The notes under the pieces are model-generated. The model did not search any database and had not been told where the DNA came from. It saw nothing but the letters and a program-made list of their open reading frames with translations. A program made the position numbers and the translations under genes. A stretch of DNA of 18,695 bases from an uncultured Bacilli bacterium (GTDB lineage Bacteria > Bacillota_I > Bacilli_A > RF39 > UBA660). Location: assembly GCA_944358225.1 (NCBI GenBank), contig CALVQP010000016.1:1-18695 (forward strand). Reading direction: 5' to 3'. This document shows positions 5,805-13,084 of this stretch, piece by piece. Each line of letters starts with the position of its first letter. Within the stretch, counting starts at the first letter, position 1.

Positions 5805-7961
5805 TTAATTTTCTAACATTGTTAAACTTACTTTTTGTTTTTCTAAATTAACATCATCGACATAAACGGTTATGATATCGCCAACATTTACAATATCATT
5901 TGGATCACTAACAAATTGTCTACTCATTTTAGATATATGTACTAGTCCGTCATCGTGTAAACCAATATCAACAAAGGCTCCAAAAGAAGCGACATTACGG
6001 ACAGTTCCTTGTAATTTCATCCCTACTTTTAAATCTTCTATATGTAATATATCACTTTTTAAAACAGGAGCATCTAAAGCATCACGAGGATCTAGCCCGG
6101 GATTTAAAAGTTCTTTAATAATATCAGAAACTGTATAAAAGTCAGTATCAATTAATGAAGCTAGTTCTACTGAATCTTGTTTTTGTAAAACCTCTTTAAA
6201 CTTTAAAGTATTAATATCTTTAATATTTAAGTTACAAGCTTTTAATAATTTTAAAGTAGTTTCATAACTTTCAGGATGAATTCCTGTTTTATCTAGAGGA
6301 TTATCCCCATCAGGAATACGTAAAAAACCAATGGCTTGTTCATAAACTTTGTTGGTAATTCCTTTAATCTTTTTAATTTCATCACGATTTTTTATTTTAT
6401 GCTCTTCTTTATAATTAAAAATATTTTCAATGACACTTTTTTTTAGTCCAGATACATATTTTAAAATACTTTTTGAAGCCGTGTTAATATTAACCCCTAC
6501 ACTATTTACAACTTTTGTTGTAATAAAATCTAAAGCTTCAGTTAATTCTTTTTGATTAACATCGTATTGATATTCTCCGACACCAATTGACTTGGGATCT
6601 ATTTTTACTAGTTCAGATAGTGGATCTTGAATTCTTCTGCCTATGGATACAGCACTTCTTTTTTCAACAGCTAAATCAGGAAATTCTTCAATAGCTATTT
6701 TTGATGCACTGTATATAGAAGCCCCAGCTTCCGAAGTAATAATATATTTACATGAAAGTTTATACTTATTAATTAAATTAGCACAAAATTGTTCAGATTC
6801 TCTAGAGGCAGTTCCGTTACCTATAGCAATAATAGTGACGTTATATTTTTCAATTAAGTTTTTAACAATTGTTTCACTTTGTTTAAGAATTTCTTCATGG
6901 TTATTACTTTTAATGAATGGCTTAATAACAACTGAATCTAAGTACTTACCATTTTTATCAACTACTGCCAGTTTACAGCCATTAATATAACCTGGATCAA
7001 AACCCAAAACAACCTGATTTTTTAACGGTCTCGTTAAAAGTAAATGTTCTAAATTAGTTTCAAAAGTTTGGATCGCACTCTTTTGGGCTTTTTGGGTAAA
7101 TTCGCTGCGTAATTCTCTTTCCACACTAGGTAAAATTAGACGTTTTAAAGCATCTTTAATACTATCTATGACTAAAGATGTCACAAACGAATTAGGATTT
7201 TTAATAATCTTTTTTTCTAAGTATGAAACAATTGAATCTTTATCATAATCTAACGATATAGTCAATATTTTTTCTTTTTCCCCACGGTTTAAAGCTAACA
7301 AACGATAATGTTTGATTTTTTTTAAAGAATCACTAAAATCATAATACATTTCATACAATTTTTTTTCATCTAAAGCATTTTTTTTCAATTTAGAAGTAAT
7401 AAAAGCATTTAAATAAATATTGTTTCTAATCCATTTTCGATAATAAGCATTATCACTAATCCACTCAGCTATAATATAAGAAGCTTGCTCTAGGGCTGTT
7501 GTTTCATCAGGAACTTTATCATTTATAAACCTAGTAGTTAAAGATTTTAAATCGCCGTTAGTAGGAAAAGCCATGATCATCTTAGCTAAAGGCTCTAAAC
7601 CGTTATTAATTGCTTCACTAGCCTTAGTTTTACGCTTTTCTTTAAAAGGACGATATAAATCTTCAACCTCATTTAATTTTTCACAAGCCAGAATACTTTC
7701 TTTTAATGTATCGGTTAAAAGTCCTTTTTCATCAATTAATCTGATAACATCTTCTTTTCTTTCTAATAAGTTTTTATTGTAATTATATAAATCAGCAATC
7801 TCTTTGATTTGTTCTTCGTTTAAAGCCCTCGTTTGGTTTTTACGATATCTTGCAATAAACGGGATAGTTGCTCCCTCAGCAAGCAAATTAAGGACAGCAT
7901 CGATTTGTTGAGTTTCTAAATTTAATTTACCAGCTAATTGTTTTATTATACTACTTTCCAA
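5805..7961 (-). CDS. tex: Tex family RNA-binding transcription accessory protein
   Basis: Tex is a cytoplasmic nucleic-acid-binding protein related to eukaryotic Spt6 that affects transcription and stress or toxin-gene expression. The product is 718 residues, near the usual 710-780. The N-terminal helical domain carries the family signature GATIPFIARYRK (about 30-41). A YqgF/RNase H-like domain begins at VVLGFDPGYINGCK (about 317) and includes IGNGTASRESE and SEAGASIYSAS. Helix-hairpin-helix repeats cover about 490-550 (INTASKSILKYVSGL, IKKIKGITNKVYEQAIGFLR). A C-terminal S1 domain runs from about 647 to the end (GTVRNVASFGAFVDIG, GLVHISKMS). I place the start at TTG 7961, 6 nt after the SD AAGGTG (7973-7968). 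A GTG at 7970 would add three residues but lies inside the SD. The gene is monocistronic, with its own promoter and terminator, and is divergent from the deacetylase. Confidence 0.95.
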   Translation of the reverse strand: MESSIIKQLAGKLNLETQQIDAVLNLLAEGATIPFIARYRKNQTRALNEEQIKEIADLYNYNKNLLERKEDVIRLIDEKGLLTDTLKESILACEKLNEVEDLYRPFKEKRKTKASEAINNGLEPLAKMIMAFPTNGDLKSLTTRFINDKVPDETTALEQASYIIAEWISDNAYYRKWIRNNIYLNAFITSKLKKNALDEKKLYEMYYDFSDSLKKIKHYRLLALNRGEKEKILTISLDYDKDSIVSYLEKKIIKNPNSFVTSLVIDSIKDALKRLILPSVERELRSEFTQKAQKSAIQTFETNLEHLLLTRPLKNQVVLGFDPGYINGCKLAVVDKNGKYLDSVVIKPFIKSNNHEEILKQSETIVKNLIEKYNVTIIAIGNGTASRESEQFCANLINKYKLSCKYIITSEAGASIYSASKIAIEEFPDLAVEKRSAVSIGRRIQDPLSELVKIDPKSIGVGEYQYDVNQKELTEALDFITTKVVNSVGVNINTASKSILKYVSGLKKSVIENIFNYKEEHKIKNRDEIKKIKGITNKVYEQAIGFLRIPDGDNPLDKTGIHPESYETTLKLLKACNLNIKDINTLKFKEVLQKQDSVELASLIDTDFYTVSDIIKELLNPGLDPRDALDAPVLKSDILHIEDLKVGMKLQGTVRNVASFGAFVDIGLHDDGLVHISKMSRQFVSDPNDIVNVGDIITVYVDDVNLEKQKVSLTMLEN

Positions 7962-7977
7962 TTTTATCACCTTATGT

Positions 7978-8006
7978 ATTGTATCAAAGAGTCATCTTTC
8001 TGTCTA
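7978..8006 (-). promoter_or_regulatory. tex promoter
   Basis: TAGACA (8006-8001) and TACAAT (7983-7978) on the minus strand are 17 nt apart, with a TG-N extension before the -10. The predicted start of transcription, 6-8 nt downstream, falls at the SD itself (7973-7968). The leader would therefore be only about 10 nt. Confidence 0.6.
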
Positions 8007-8017
8007 ATAAAAAATTA

Positions 8018-8046
8018 TAGATAACTAATTATAAAAATGCTACAAT
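8018..8046 (+). promoter_or_regulatory. Promoter of the polysaccharide deacetylase gene
   Basis: TAGATA (8018-8023), a 17-nt spacer and TACAAT (8041-8046), preceded by TG-C, form a plausible sigma-A promoter with an extended -10. The ATG is 18 nt downstream of the -10. The -35 matches consensus at only 4 of 6 positions. It lies back to back with the tex promoter, the two -35 boxes being 11 bp apart. Confidence 0.5.
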
Positions 8047-8064
8047 AATATAGAGGTAGTGTTT

Positions 8065-9372
8065 ATGAAAAGAAAAATACTAATTTGTTGTTGTTTGATT
8101 TTGATTATAATATCTTCTTTTTTAGTAAGTTATAAAATTTATGAAAAGAAAAAACAAGAAAAGATAATAGCATTAACAAATGAAAGATTTAATTTTTTTA
8201 AAAGCAATGAACCAATTAAAAATCCTAATGATCAGGATTTAATATATTTACAGAATATTTTAGTTGAGAAAGAAAAAAATGAAAATATCAATATTAACAA
8301 GGTAAAACAGCTCATCAGTGAATATGTAAAAAGTAATAATTTAGAACAGGCTGATGAACTATTAATTAATGAAATTCAAAAATATAGTAATAATATTAAT
8401 TATACACAAGAAGAATTTAAAAAGACTTTAAACAATAACGTTAATAAAACATTAGCAATAGATATTTATAATAATAATGATTTTATTAAAAATTTAAATA
8501 AAGAAAAGAAAAAAAGAGAAGAATATATTAAAAGTCTTACAGAAATTAATAATTTTTTAGTTTATTTAGAAGAAAATAATAGTAATTATGTTATAAATGA
8601 AAATACTTTGATTATAAAAGATGATAATGTATTGGAAAAAGTAAATACTTATAATGAAAACTTAAATTTGCAATTAACTATTAAAAAGGAAGAGAAGCAA
8701 ATTAAACCAGTTATTAATAATTCTCTTACTACTGTACCAATCTTATGTTATCATGGCGTATTAGATAATCCTTGGGGAATTGAAAGCTTATTTGTTAGAG
8801 TTAATGAATTTGAAGAACAAATGAAGTATTTAAGTGAAAATGGTTATACCCCTTTATTTGTTAGTGAGATTAAAAATGCCAGCAATTATGAAAAACCAGT
8901 TATTATTACCTTTGATGATGGATATTTAGATGTATATACGAATGCTTTTCCTATTTTAAAAAAATATAATTTAAAAGCCAACTTATATATGATAAGTGGT
9001 TGGATTAATGGAGATGTTTATATGAATACAGATATGACTAAGGAAATAGCTAATTCCTCAGTTTTTGAAATTGGCTCCCATACGGTAAATCATAAGGCTT
9101 TAGCCACTTTAAGTAATGAGGAAATTGAATATGAAGTTTCTAAGAGTAAAGAAGATTTAGAGAAGATGATAAACAAGTCTGTTGATGTAATTGCTTATCC
9201 AACTGGTAGTTTTGATCAAAGAGTAATAGAAATTTCATCAAAATATTATAAATATGCTTTAAGTACCATAAATGGCAAAGAAAATATCCAAAATTTAAAT
9301 CAATATAGCATGAGAAGAATATATGTTCATCGCAATTCTTCGTTAGAAAAATTTAAAAATTTACTCAATTAA
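8065..9372 (+). CDS. Membrane-anchored polysaccharide deacetylase (NodB/CE4 fold)
   Basis: The 435-residue product is predicted to remove N-acetyl groups from an extracellular glycan. An N-terminal positive patch and a hydrophobic segment (about 4-23, rich in Leu/Ile, with Cys-Cys-Cys) form a signal anchor. A long Asn/Lys/Glu-rich, probably helical stalk covers about 25-215. The NodB domain fills the C-terminal half: PILCYHGV (about 225-232), the metal/catalytic motif TFDDG (282-286), SHTVNH (338-343) and YPTGSFD (378-384). The first Asp of the DD pair and the two motif-2 histidines are present, so activity is expected. This arrangement resembles PgaB/IcaB-like and peptidoglycan-acting deacetylases; the substrate cannot be fixed. 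I choose ATG 8065, 8 nt after AGAGG. GTG 8059 is too close to the SD. It is the only plus-strand gene here and ends in a terminator shared with the convergent gtrA-like gene. Confidence 0.9.
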   Translation: MKRKILICCCLILIIISSFLVSYKIYEKKKQEKIIALTNERFNFFKSNEPIKNPNDQDLIYLQNILVEKEKNENININKVKQLISEYVKSNNLEQADELLINEIQKYSNNINYTQEEFKKTLNNNVNKTLAIDIYNNNDFIKNLNKEKKKREEYIKSLTEINNFLVYLEENNSNYVINENTLIIKDDNVLEKVNTYNENLNLQLTIKKEEKQIKPVINNSLTTVPILCYHGVLDNPWGIESLFVRVNEFEEQMKYLSENGYTPLFVSEIKNASNYEKPVIITFDDGYLDVYTNAFPILKKYNLKANLYMISGWINGDVYMNTDMTKEIANSSVFEIGSHTVNHKALATLSNEEIEYEVSKSKEDLEKMINKSVDVIAYPTGSFDQRVIEISSKYYKYALSTINGKENIQNLNQYSMRRIYVHRNSSLEKFKNLLN

Positions 9373-9399
9373 AAATCTATGATGTTCTCATAGATTTTT
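9371..9399. terminator. Bidirectional terminator between convergent genes
   Basis: AAAAATCTATGA (9371-9382) pairs perfectly with TCATAGATTTTT (9388-9399) around a 5-nt loop. The A5/T5 ends give a U-tract in both directions. The hairpin overlaps the last bases of the deacetylase stop (9370-9372) and the first bases of the opposite stop (9398-9400), so one 29-bp element ends both genes. Confidence 0.85.
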
Positions 9400-9823
9400 A
9401 TGATTTACTTTTTTTAAATACAAATAATTTACTTAAAATATAGTTAGCAATAGTTATAACAACTTGCGAAATAAGTTTAGCTATTTTATCATTCATTTTT
9501 AAAACTGTAACAGTTAAAAACATGATACCCATATCCATTAAAAGGGTTAAAACGCGAGATGAAACAAAACTAGCCATTTCTTTTTTAACATTTTTATTTT
9601 TACTTTTAAAGACAAACTTACGATTAGTAATAAAAGCAAAAGCTACGGCAGCTACCCAAGAAACTACATTAGCCACTTGTAATTGAACTGCTTGATTAGG
9701 ATCTAAAACTGTTAAAACCAAACCATAATAAACCACTAAGCTCACGACTGTCGTTAAGCCACCAACGATTAAATAATTAATTATTTCTTCATATTTTTTG
9801 TATATATCAAGTAATTTTTTCAT
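9398..9823 (-). CDS. GtrA-like four-helix membrane protein
   Basis: The 141-residue product has four hydrophobic segments at about 14-37, 46-66, 85-105 and 112-134. The GtrA family signatures are visible: NYLIVGGLTTVVSLVVYYGL in helix 1, the ITNRKFVFKS loop after helix 2, and the closing NYILSKLFVFKKS. GtrA proteins are thought to help flip or present polyprenyl-linked sugars used in decorating surface polysaccharides or teichoic acids. It lies 20 nt downstream of a glycosyltransferase gene and has its own strong SD (AAGGAGA), which supports a joint role in cell-surface glycosylation. The exact sugar and acceptor are unknown. Confidence 0.88.
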   Translation of the reverse strand: MKKLLDIYKKYEEIINYLIVGGLTTVVSLVVYYGLVLTVLDPNQAVQLQVANVVSWVAAVAFAFITNRKFVFKSKNKNVKKEMASFVSSRVLTLLMDMGIMFLTVTVLKMNDKIAKLISQVVITIANYILSKLFVFKKSKS

Positions 9824-9843
9824 AACTTTCTCCTTAATAAAAT

Positions 9844-11136
9844 TTAAAGTAAATCTTTTTCATTGCTTTCTAAAACTTTAGTAATTGCTTCAACTTTTGA
9901 TGTCCAAGAATTTTCTTTTGCTTCTTTATCTAATAGTTTAATATATCTTTTGTCATCTTTATGAGAATAAGCTAATTCTAAACTTTCTAAAAACGCTTTT
10001 TTACTTTTTGCAACAAATACACTTTGGTATTTGCGACATTCATTTATATTAGTAGAAACAATGGGCTTGTGTAAGGCCATATATTCAAATAGTTTTAAAG
10101 GACTAGTTGATTTAGTAATATCATTAATTAAAAAAGGTATAGTTAAAATATCGATATTTTTAGCATAAAATTTTAAAACTTTATAATCACGCACTCCCAA
10201 ATAATAAATATTTTCTTCATTATCAATTTTAGAATTATCATATGAATCATCATACTTTGAACCAAATAATAAAATATTATATTTATTAGTTTGGCTAATT
10301 TTTCTTAATAATTCATAATCTACCCACTTAGCTAAAGCTCCATAATAACCAATGTTAATTTTGCCGTTAGCAATTATTTCTTTAAATTCTTCATCCACGT
10401 GATAATTGTTAAAGTTTTGAAAAAATTCATAGTCAACTCCGTTAGTTGAAAATATTAATTTGTTTTGACCTCTTTTATTTTGGATATCTTGATATAACTT
10501 ATCTGCTGTGGCAACGACATATACATTTTTAGTATCTTTTAAGCAATATTCGAATTTGTCAATAATATTTTGTGGTAACTGTTTAGTACCAATAATGTCT
10601 GCACTTAATTCATCAATATACTCATAAATTACTTTATAACCTAAAGATATATATTTTTTTAGTTCAGCAAGTGAGATTTGCCATTGGGTAGAATATATTT
10701 GCAAATACTTTGGTTTATTAAGTTCATTTAGCGCATTAAAAATTAGTTTGGCATATTCTTTATTGTTAAAATTAACTAAATATAAGTTTTCTTGCACCTT
10801 TTGGATAGTTTTAACATTATCAGTAAAAGTGGTGACTTCATACAAAACAAGACACTTTTGCTTAGCCAGTTCTAAAGCAACATGTTGAGGGCGTTGATAT
10901 AAAGGTACATTCCAACCGAAATTACCTCGCCATACTATGATGCGATCGTAGTGAGCGTTAAAGATGTCCGTTAATTGTTGCACATATTCTTTTTGATGAT
11001 ATTTAACGTCTAATGTAGCTATAAAGTTAATTTTTGATAAATAATTGGCTTTAAAATAGCGTAAGGTTTTTAAAATAGTTTTGGAAAAGCCATCTTTTTT
11101 GAAAACATTGATTAACTTACTTATTTTATCTTTCAT
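9844..11136 (-). CDS. Glycosyltransferase (GT-B, GT4-like)
   Basis: The 430-residue cytoplasmic protein has no signal peptide. The N-terminal half contains YQRPQHVA (80-87), the 'RPQ' motif seen in many surface-polysaccharide glycosyltransferases. The C-terminal half has the nucleotide-sugar binding features of GT-B/GT4 enzymes: IGYYGALAKWVDYELL near 262-277, the STNGVDYEFF stretch near 230, and SPLKLFEYMALHKPIVST (346-363), the position of the conserved E-x7-E-like region. It starts at ATG 11136, with AAGGAGT upstream, 7 nt after the ung stop. It is followed by the GtrA-like gene. It probably transfers a sugar to a wall glycan or a lipid-linked precursor; specificity cannot be read from sequence. 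Confidence 0.85.
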   Translation of the reverse strand: MKDKISKLINVFKKDGFSKTILKTLRYFKANYLSKINFIATLDVKYHQKEYVQQLTDIFNAHYDRIIVWRGNFGWNVPLYQRPQHVALELAKQKCLVLYEVTTFTDNVKTIQKVQENLYLVNFNNKEYAKLIFNALNELNKPKYLQIYSTQWQISLAELKKYISLGYKVIYEYIDELSADIIGTKQLPQNIIDKFEYCLKDTKNVYVVATADKLYQDIQNKRGQNKLIFSTNGVDYEFFQNFNNYHVDEEFKEIIANGKINIGYYGALAKWVDYELLRKISQTNKYNILLFGSKYDDSYDNSKIDNEENIYYLGVRDYKVLKFYAKNIDILTIPFLINDITKSTSPLKLFEYMALHKPIVSTNINECRKYQSVFVAKSKKAFLESLELAYSHKDDKRYIKLLDKEAKENSWTSKVEAITKVLESNEKDLL

Positions 11137-11143
11137 TAAATTG

Positions 11144-11812
11144 TTACTCCTTATTTAAATTCCAATCTATAGGTTTAATATTATGTTTTTTTAAAAATTC
11201 ATTAGTTTTAGAAAAAGGCTTGCTGCCAAAAAAACCATAGCGTGCCGAAAATGGTGAGGGATGAGAAGAAGTTATAATTAAATGTTGAGGATTAGTAATA
11301 TATACACTTTTAGCTTTAGCAAAATTGCCCCATAAAATAAATACAACTGGTTGTTCTTTTTCATTTAAAACTTTAATAATATAATCAGTCAAGCGTTCCC
11401 ATCCTAAATTGCGGTGTGAAGCGGGAGTATCTTTAACTACGGTTAAAACCGAATTTAATAAAAGTACTCCTTCATCGGCCCATTTAGATAAATTTCCACA
11501 AGAAGCTGGGGTAATTTTCAAATCATCTTCTAATTCCTGGAAAATATTTTTTAAAGATGGCGGAATTTTAACACCTTTTTGAACTGAAAAAGATAAGCCA
11601 TGAGCTTCATTTTCTCCATGATACGGATCTTGTCCGACAATAACAGCTTTAACATTTTCATAGGGAGTTCTTTTTAAACTTTCAAAAATATAATTTTTGG
11701 GCGGATAAATAGTTTTAGTGGCATACTCATGATTTATTAAGTCTAAAAACTTTTTAAATCCAGCACTATTTTCAATTACTTGAAGTTTTTCATCCCAGCT
11801 ATTTCCTATCAT
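11144..11812 (-). CDS. ung: Uracil-DNA glycosylase, family 1
   Basis: Ung removes uracil from DNA at the start of base-excision repair. The product is 222 residues, as expected (B. subtilis about 225). The motifs are complete: GQDPYHG (60-66) with the catalytic Asp62, GLSFSV for the base pocket, LLLNSVLTV (117-125), and SHPSPFSARYGFFGSKPFS (183-201) with the catalytic His184 and the DNA-intercalation loop. I choose ATG 11812 because the longer reading frame up to 11875 would begin upstream of the promoter at 11847-11855, and because MIGNSWDEKL matches the normal family N-terminus. The SD is weak (GAGTGA). It is the first gene of a unit with the glycosyltransferase and GtrA-like genes, a pairing without obvious functional meaning. 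Confidence 0.95.
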   Translation of the reverse strand: MIGNSWDEKLQVIENSAGFKKFLDLINHEYATKTIYPPKNYIFESLKRTPYENVKAVIVGQDPYHGENEAHGLSFSVQKGVKIPPSLKNIFQELEDDLKITPASCGNLSKWADEGVLLLNSVLTVVKDTPASHRNLGWERLTDYIIKVLNEKEQPVVFILWGNFAKAKSVYITNPQHLIITSSHPSPFSARYGFFGSKPFSKTNEFLKKHNIKPIDWNLNKE

Positions 11813-11846
11813 TATTACTTCACTCACTTCTATTTTTGTCTTTATA

Positions 11847-11855
11847 ATTATACCA
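11847..11855 (-). promoter_or_regulatory. Extended -10 promoter for ung
   Basis: On the minus strand TGG-TATAAT is a full extended -10 element (11855-11847), with no good -35 at 16-18 nt. Transcription would start near 11840, 28 nt before the ung ATG. It follows directly after the T-run that ends the rlmH transcript. Confidence 0.55.
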
Positions 11856-11863
11856 TCGAAAAG

Positions 11864-11886
11864 AAAAAAAAGCACTACTGGCTTTT
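11864..11886 (-). terminator. Short terminator after rlmH
   Basis: On the minus strand AAAAGC (11886-11881) pairs with GCTTTT (11873-11868) around a 7-nt loop, followed by an eight-T run that overlaps the stem (11871-11864). The hairpin overlaps the rlmH stop codon. The stem is only 6 bp, so termination may be leaky. Confidence 0.5.
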
Positions 11887-12322
11887 ATTTATGATATTTT
11901 TCGTTATTAATAATTTTAAAGCTGCGATATATTTGTTCGAGTAAGAGACCACGAAATAAACCATGCGGAAAGGTTAGATCAGAAAATGACAAGATTTTAT
12001 GAGACTCTTTTTTTATACTGTCATCTAAACCATTAGAACTGCCGATTATAAAAGTTATAGTACTGTAATAATTAAAAGATGATTCAATGAAAGAAGCTAG
12101 TTTAACCGAAGTTGTTTTTTCTCCTTTAAGATCTAGAGCAACTACATAGTCTTGAGGGTGAAGATATTTTTTTAAGGTTCTGGCTTCTTCTTCTAAATCA
12201 TTGGTATCTTTTAATTCAATTATTTCTATTTTATGGTATTTAGATATCCGTTTTTGATAATCAGTGATAAGATCTTCCAAGTACTTTTCTTTAATTCGTC
12301 CAAAACATATAATTCTAATCAT
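11885..12322 (-). CDS. rlmH: 23S rRNA (pseudouridine-1915 N3)-methyltransferase RlmH
   Basis: RlmH is a small SPOUT-fold methyltransferase that uses AdoMet to methylate pseudouridine 1915 in helix 69 of 23S rRNA. The product is 145 residues, slightly short of the usual 155-160. It carries the family motifs: FGRIKEKYL near the N-terminus, FIIGSSNGLD (91-100, usually IGGSLGLD) for the knotted AdoMet site, LTFPHGLFRGLLLEQIYRSF (116-135), and the C-terminal YHK. The ATG overlaps the walJ stop in an ATGA-type junction (12319-12322), so translation is probably coupled. Its position beside walJ is conserved in Bacilli. Confidence 0.95.
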   Translation of the reverse strand: MIRIICFGRIKEKYLEDLITDYQKRISKYHKIEIIELKDTNDLEEEARTLKKYLHPQDYVVALDLKGEKTTSVKLASFIESSFNYYSTITFIIGSSNGLDDSIKKESHKILSFSDLTFPHGLFRGLLLEQIYRSFKIINNEKYHK

Positions 12323-13083
12323 ATTTCTATAACCTCAGTTTTTTCTTTTTGCTTAGCACATTCAACGCTTATTAAAGGAATACCATACTCAAAAAATATA
12401 CTTTTTAGTGTTTGTAATGCCACTTGCTCGGTATTATTTTCCTTACTTAGATGGGCAAGAATAATTTTTTTTGTATCTTGCCCAACTAATTTAGTTAAGT
12501 AAAAAGCACTATCGCGGTTAGATAAGTGACCTTTATCACCAATAACTCTTTTTTTTAACCACGGTGGATATTTGCCATTCATCAGCATATCGGGATCATG
12601 ATTACTTTCAAAGACATAGATATTTTTATTTTTTAAAAGATTAAAATATTTTTGATTTAAGTATCCTGTATCTGTTACATAAACCATAGAACAATTAGCG
12701 CTTGTTAAAACAAATCCTCGTGAATCACTAGTATCGTGTGATGTTTTGAATATTTCAATGGTTAAATTATCAAATATTAGTTGGTCATCATAAATTATGG
12801 TATTTTCATAATTCTGCATATTAGGTAACTCTGAAAACATTTTTTGACTTAAACAAATATTAGGTTTATATTTTTTTATAAAATTGTCTAAAGCAGCGAT
12901 ATGATCTTTATGGACATGACTTATTAGAACAATATCGATATCAGATAAAAGAACGTTAAGCTCCAAAAGTTTTTCTTTGAGATACTTAACATTCATTCCT
13001 AAATCGATTAATACTTTGTGTTTAGCAGTTTCTATGTAAGTAGAATTTCCCTCAGAGCCACTTGCAAGTACACTTACTTTCAT
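12319..13083 (-). CDS. walJ: WalJ/YycJ-like metallo-beta-lactamase fold hydrolase
   Basis: The 254-residue cytoplasmic protein has an MBL fold with all dimetal ligands in place: HVHKDH (56-61), SHDTSD (115-120, His116), Asp138 in VTDTG, GHLS (185-188) and HLSKENN (211-217). The opening VSVLASGSEGNSTYIE and the YVFESNHDPDML stretch are typical of YycJ, a putative exonuclease-type MBL protein in Bacilli. WalJ has been linked to coordinating replication with cell division and wall metabolism in Streptococcus/Bacillus. No walR or walK is present here. It starts 1 nt after the M23 peptidase stop and overlaps rlmH by 4 nt, so the three genes look co-translated. Confidence 0.9.
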   Translation of the reverse strand: MKVSVLASGSEGNSTYIETAKHKVLIDLGMNVKYLKEKLLELNVLLSDIDIVLISHVHKDHIAALDNFIKKYKPNICLSQKMFSELPNMQNYENTIIYDDQLIFDNLTIEIFKTSHDTSDSRGFVLTSANCSMVYVTDTGYLNQKYFNLLKNKNIYVFESNHDPDMLMNGKYPPWLKKRVIGDKGHLSNRDSAFYLTKLVGQDTKKIILAHLSKENNTEQVALQTLKSIFFEYGIPLISVECAKQKEKTEVIEI

Positions 13084-13084
13084 T

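Noticed and set aside
5872..7782. Plus-strand open frames opposite tex
   Set aside because: Antisense to a complete, motif-rich tex gene, with no ribosome binding sites or recognisable product.
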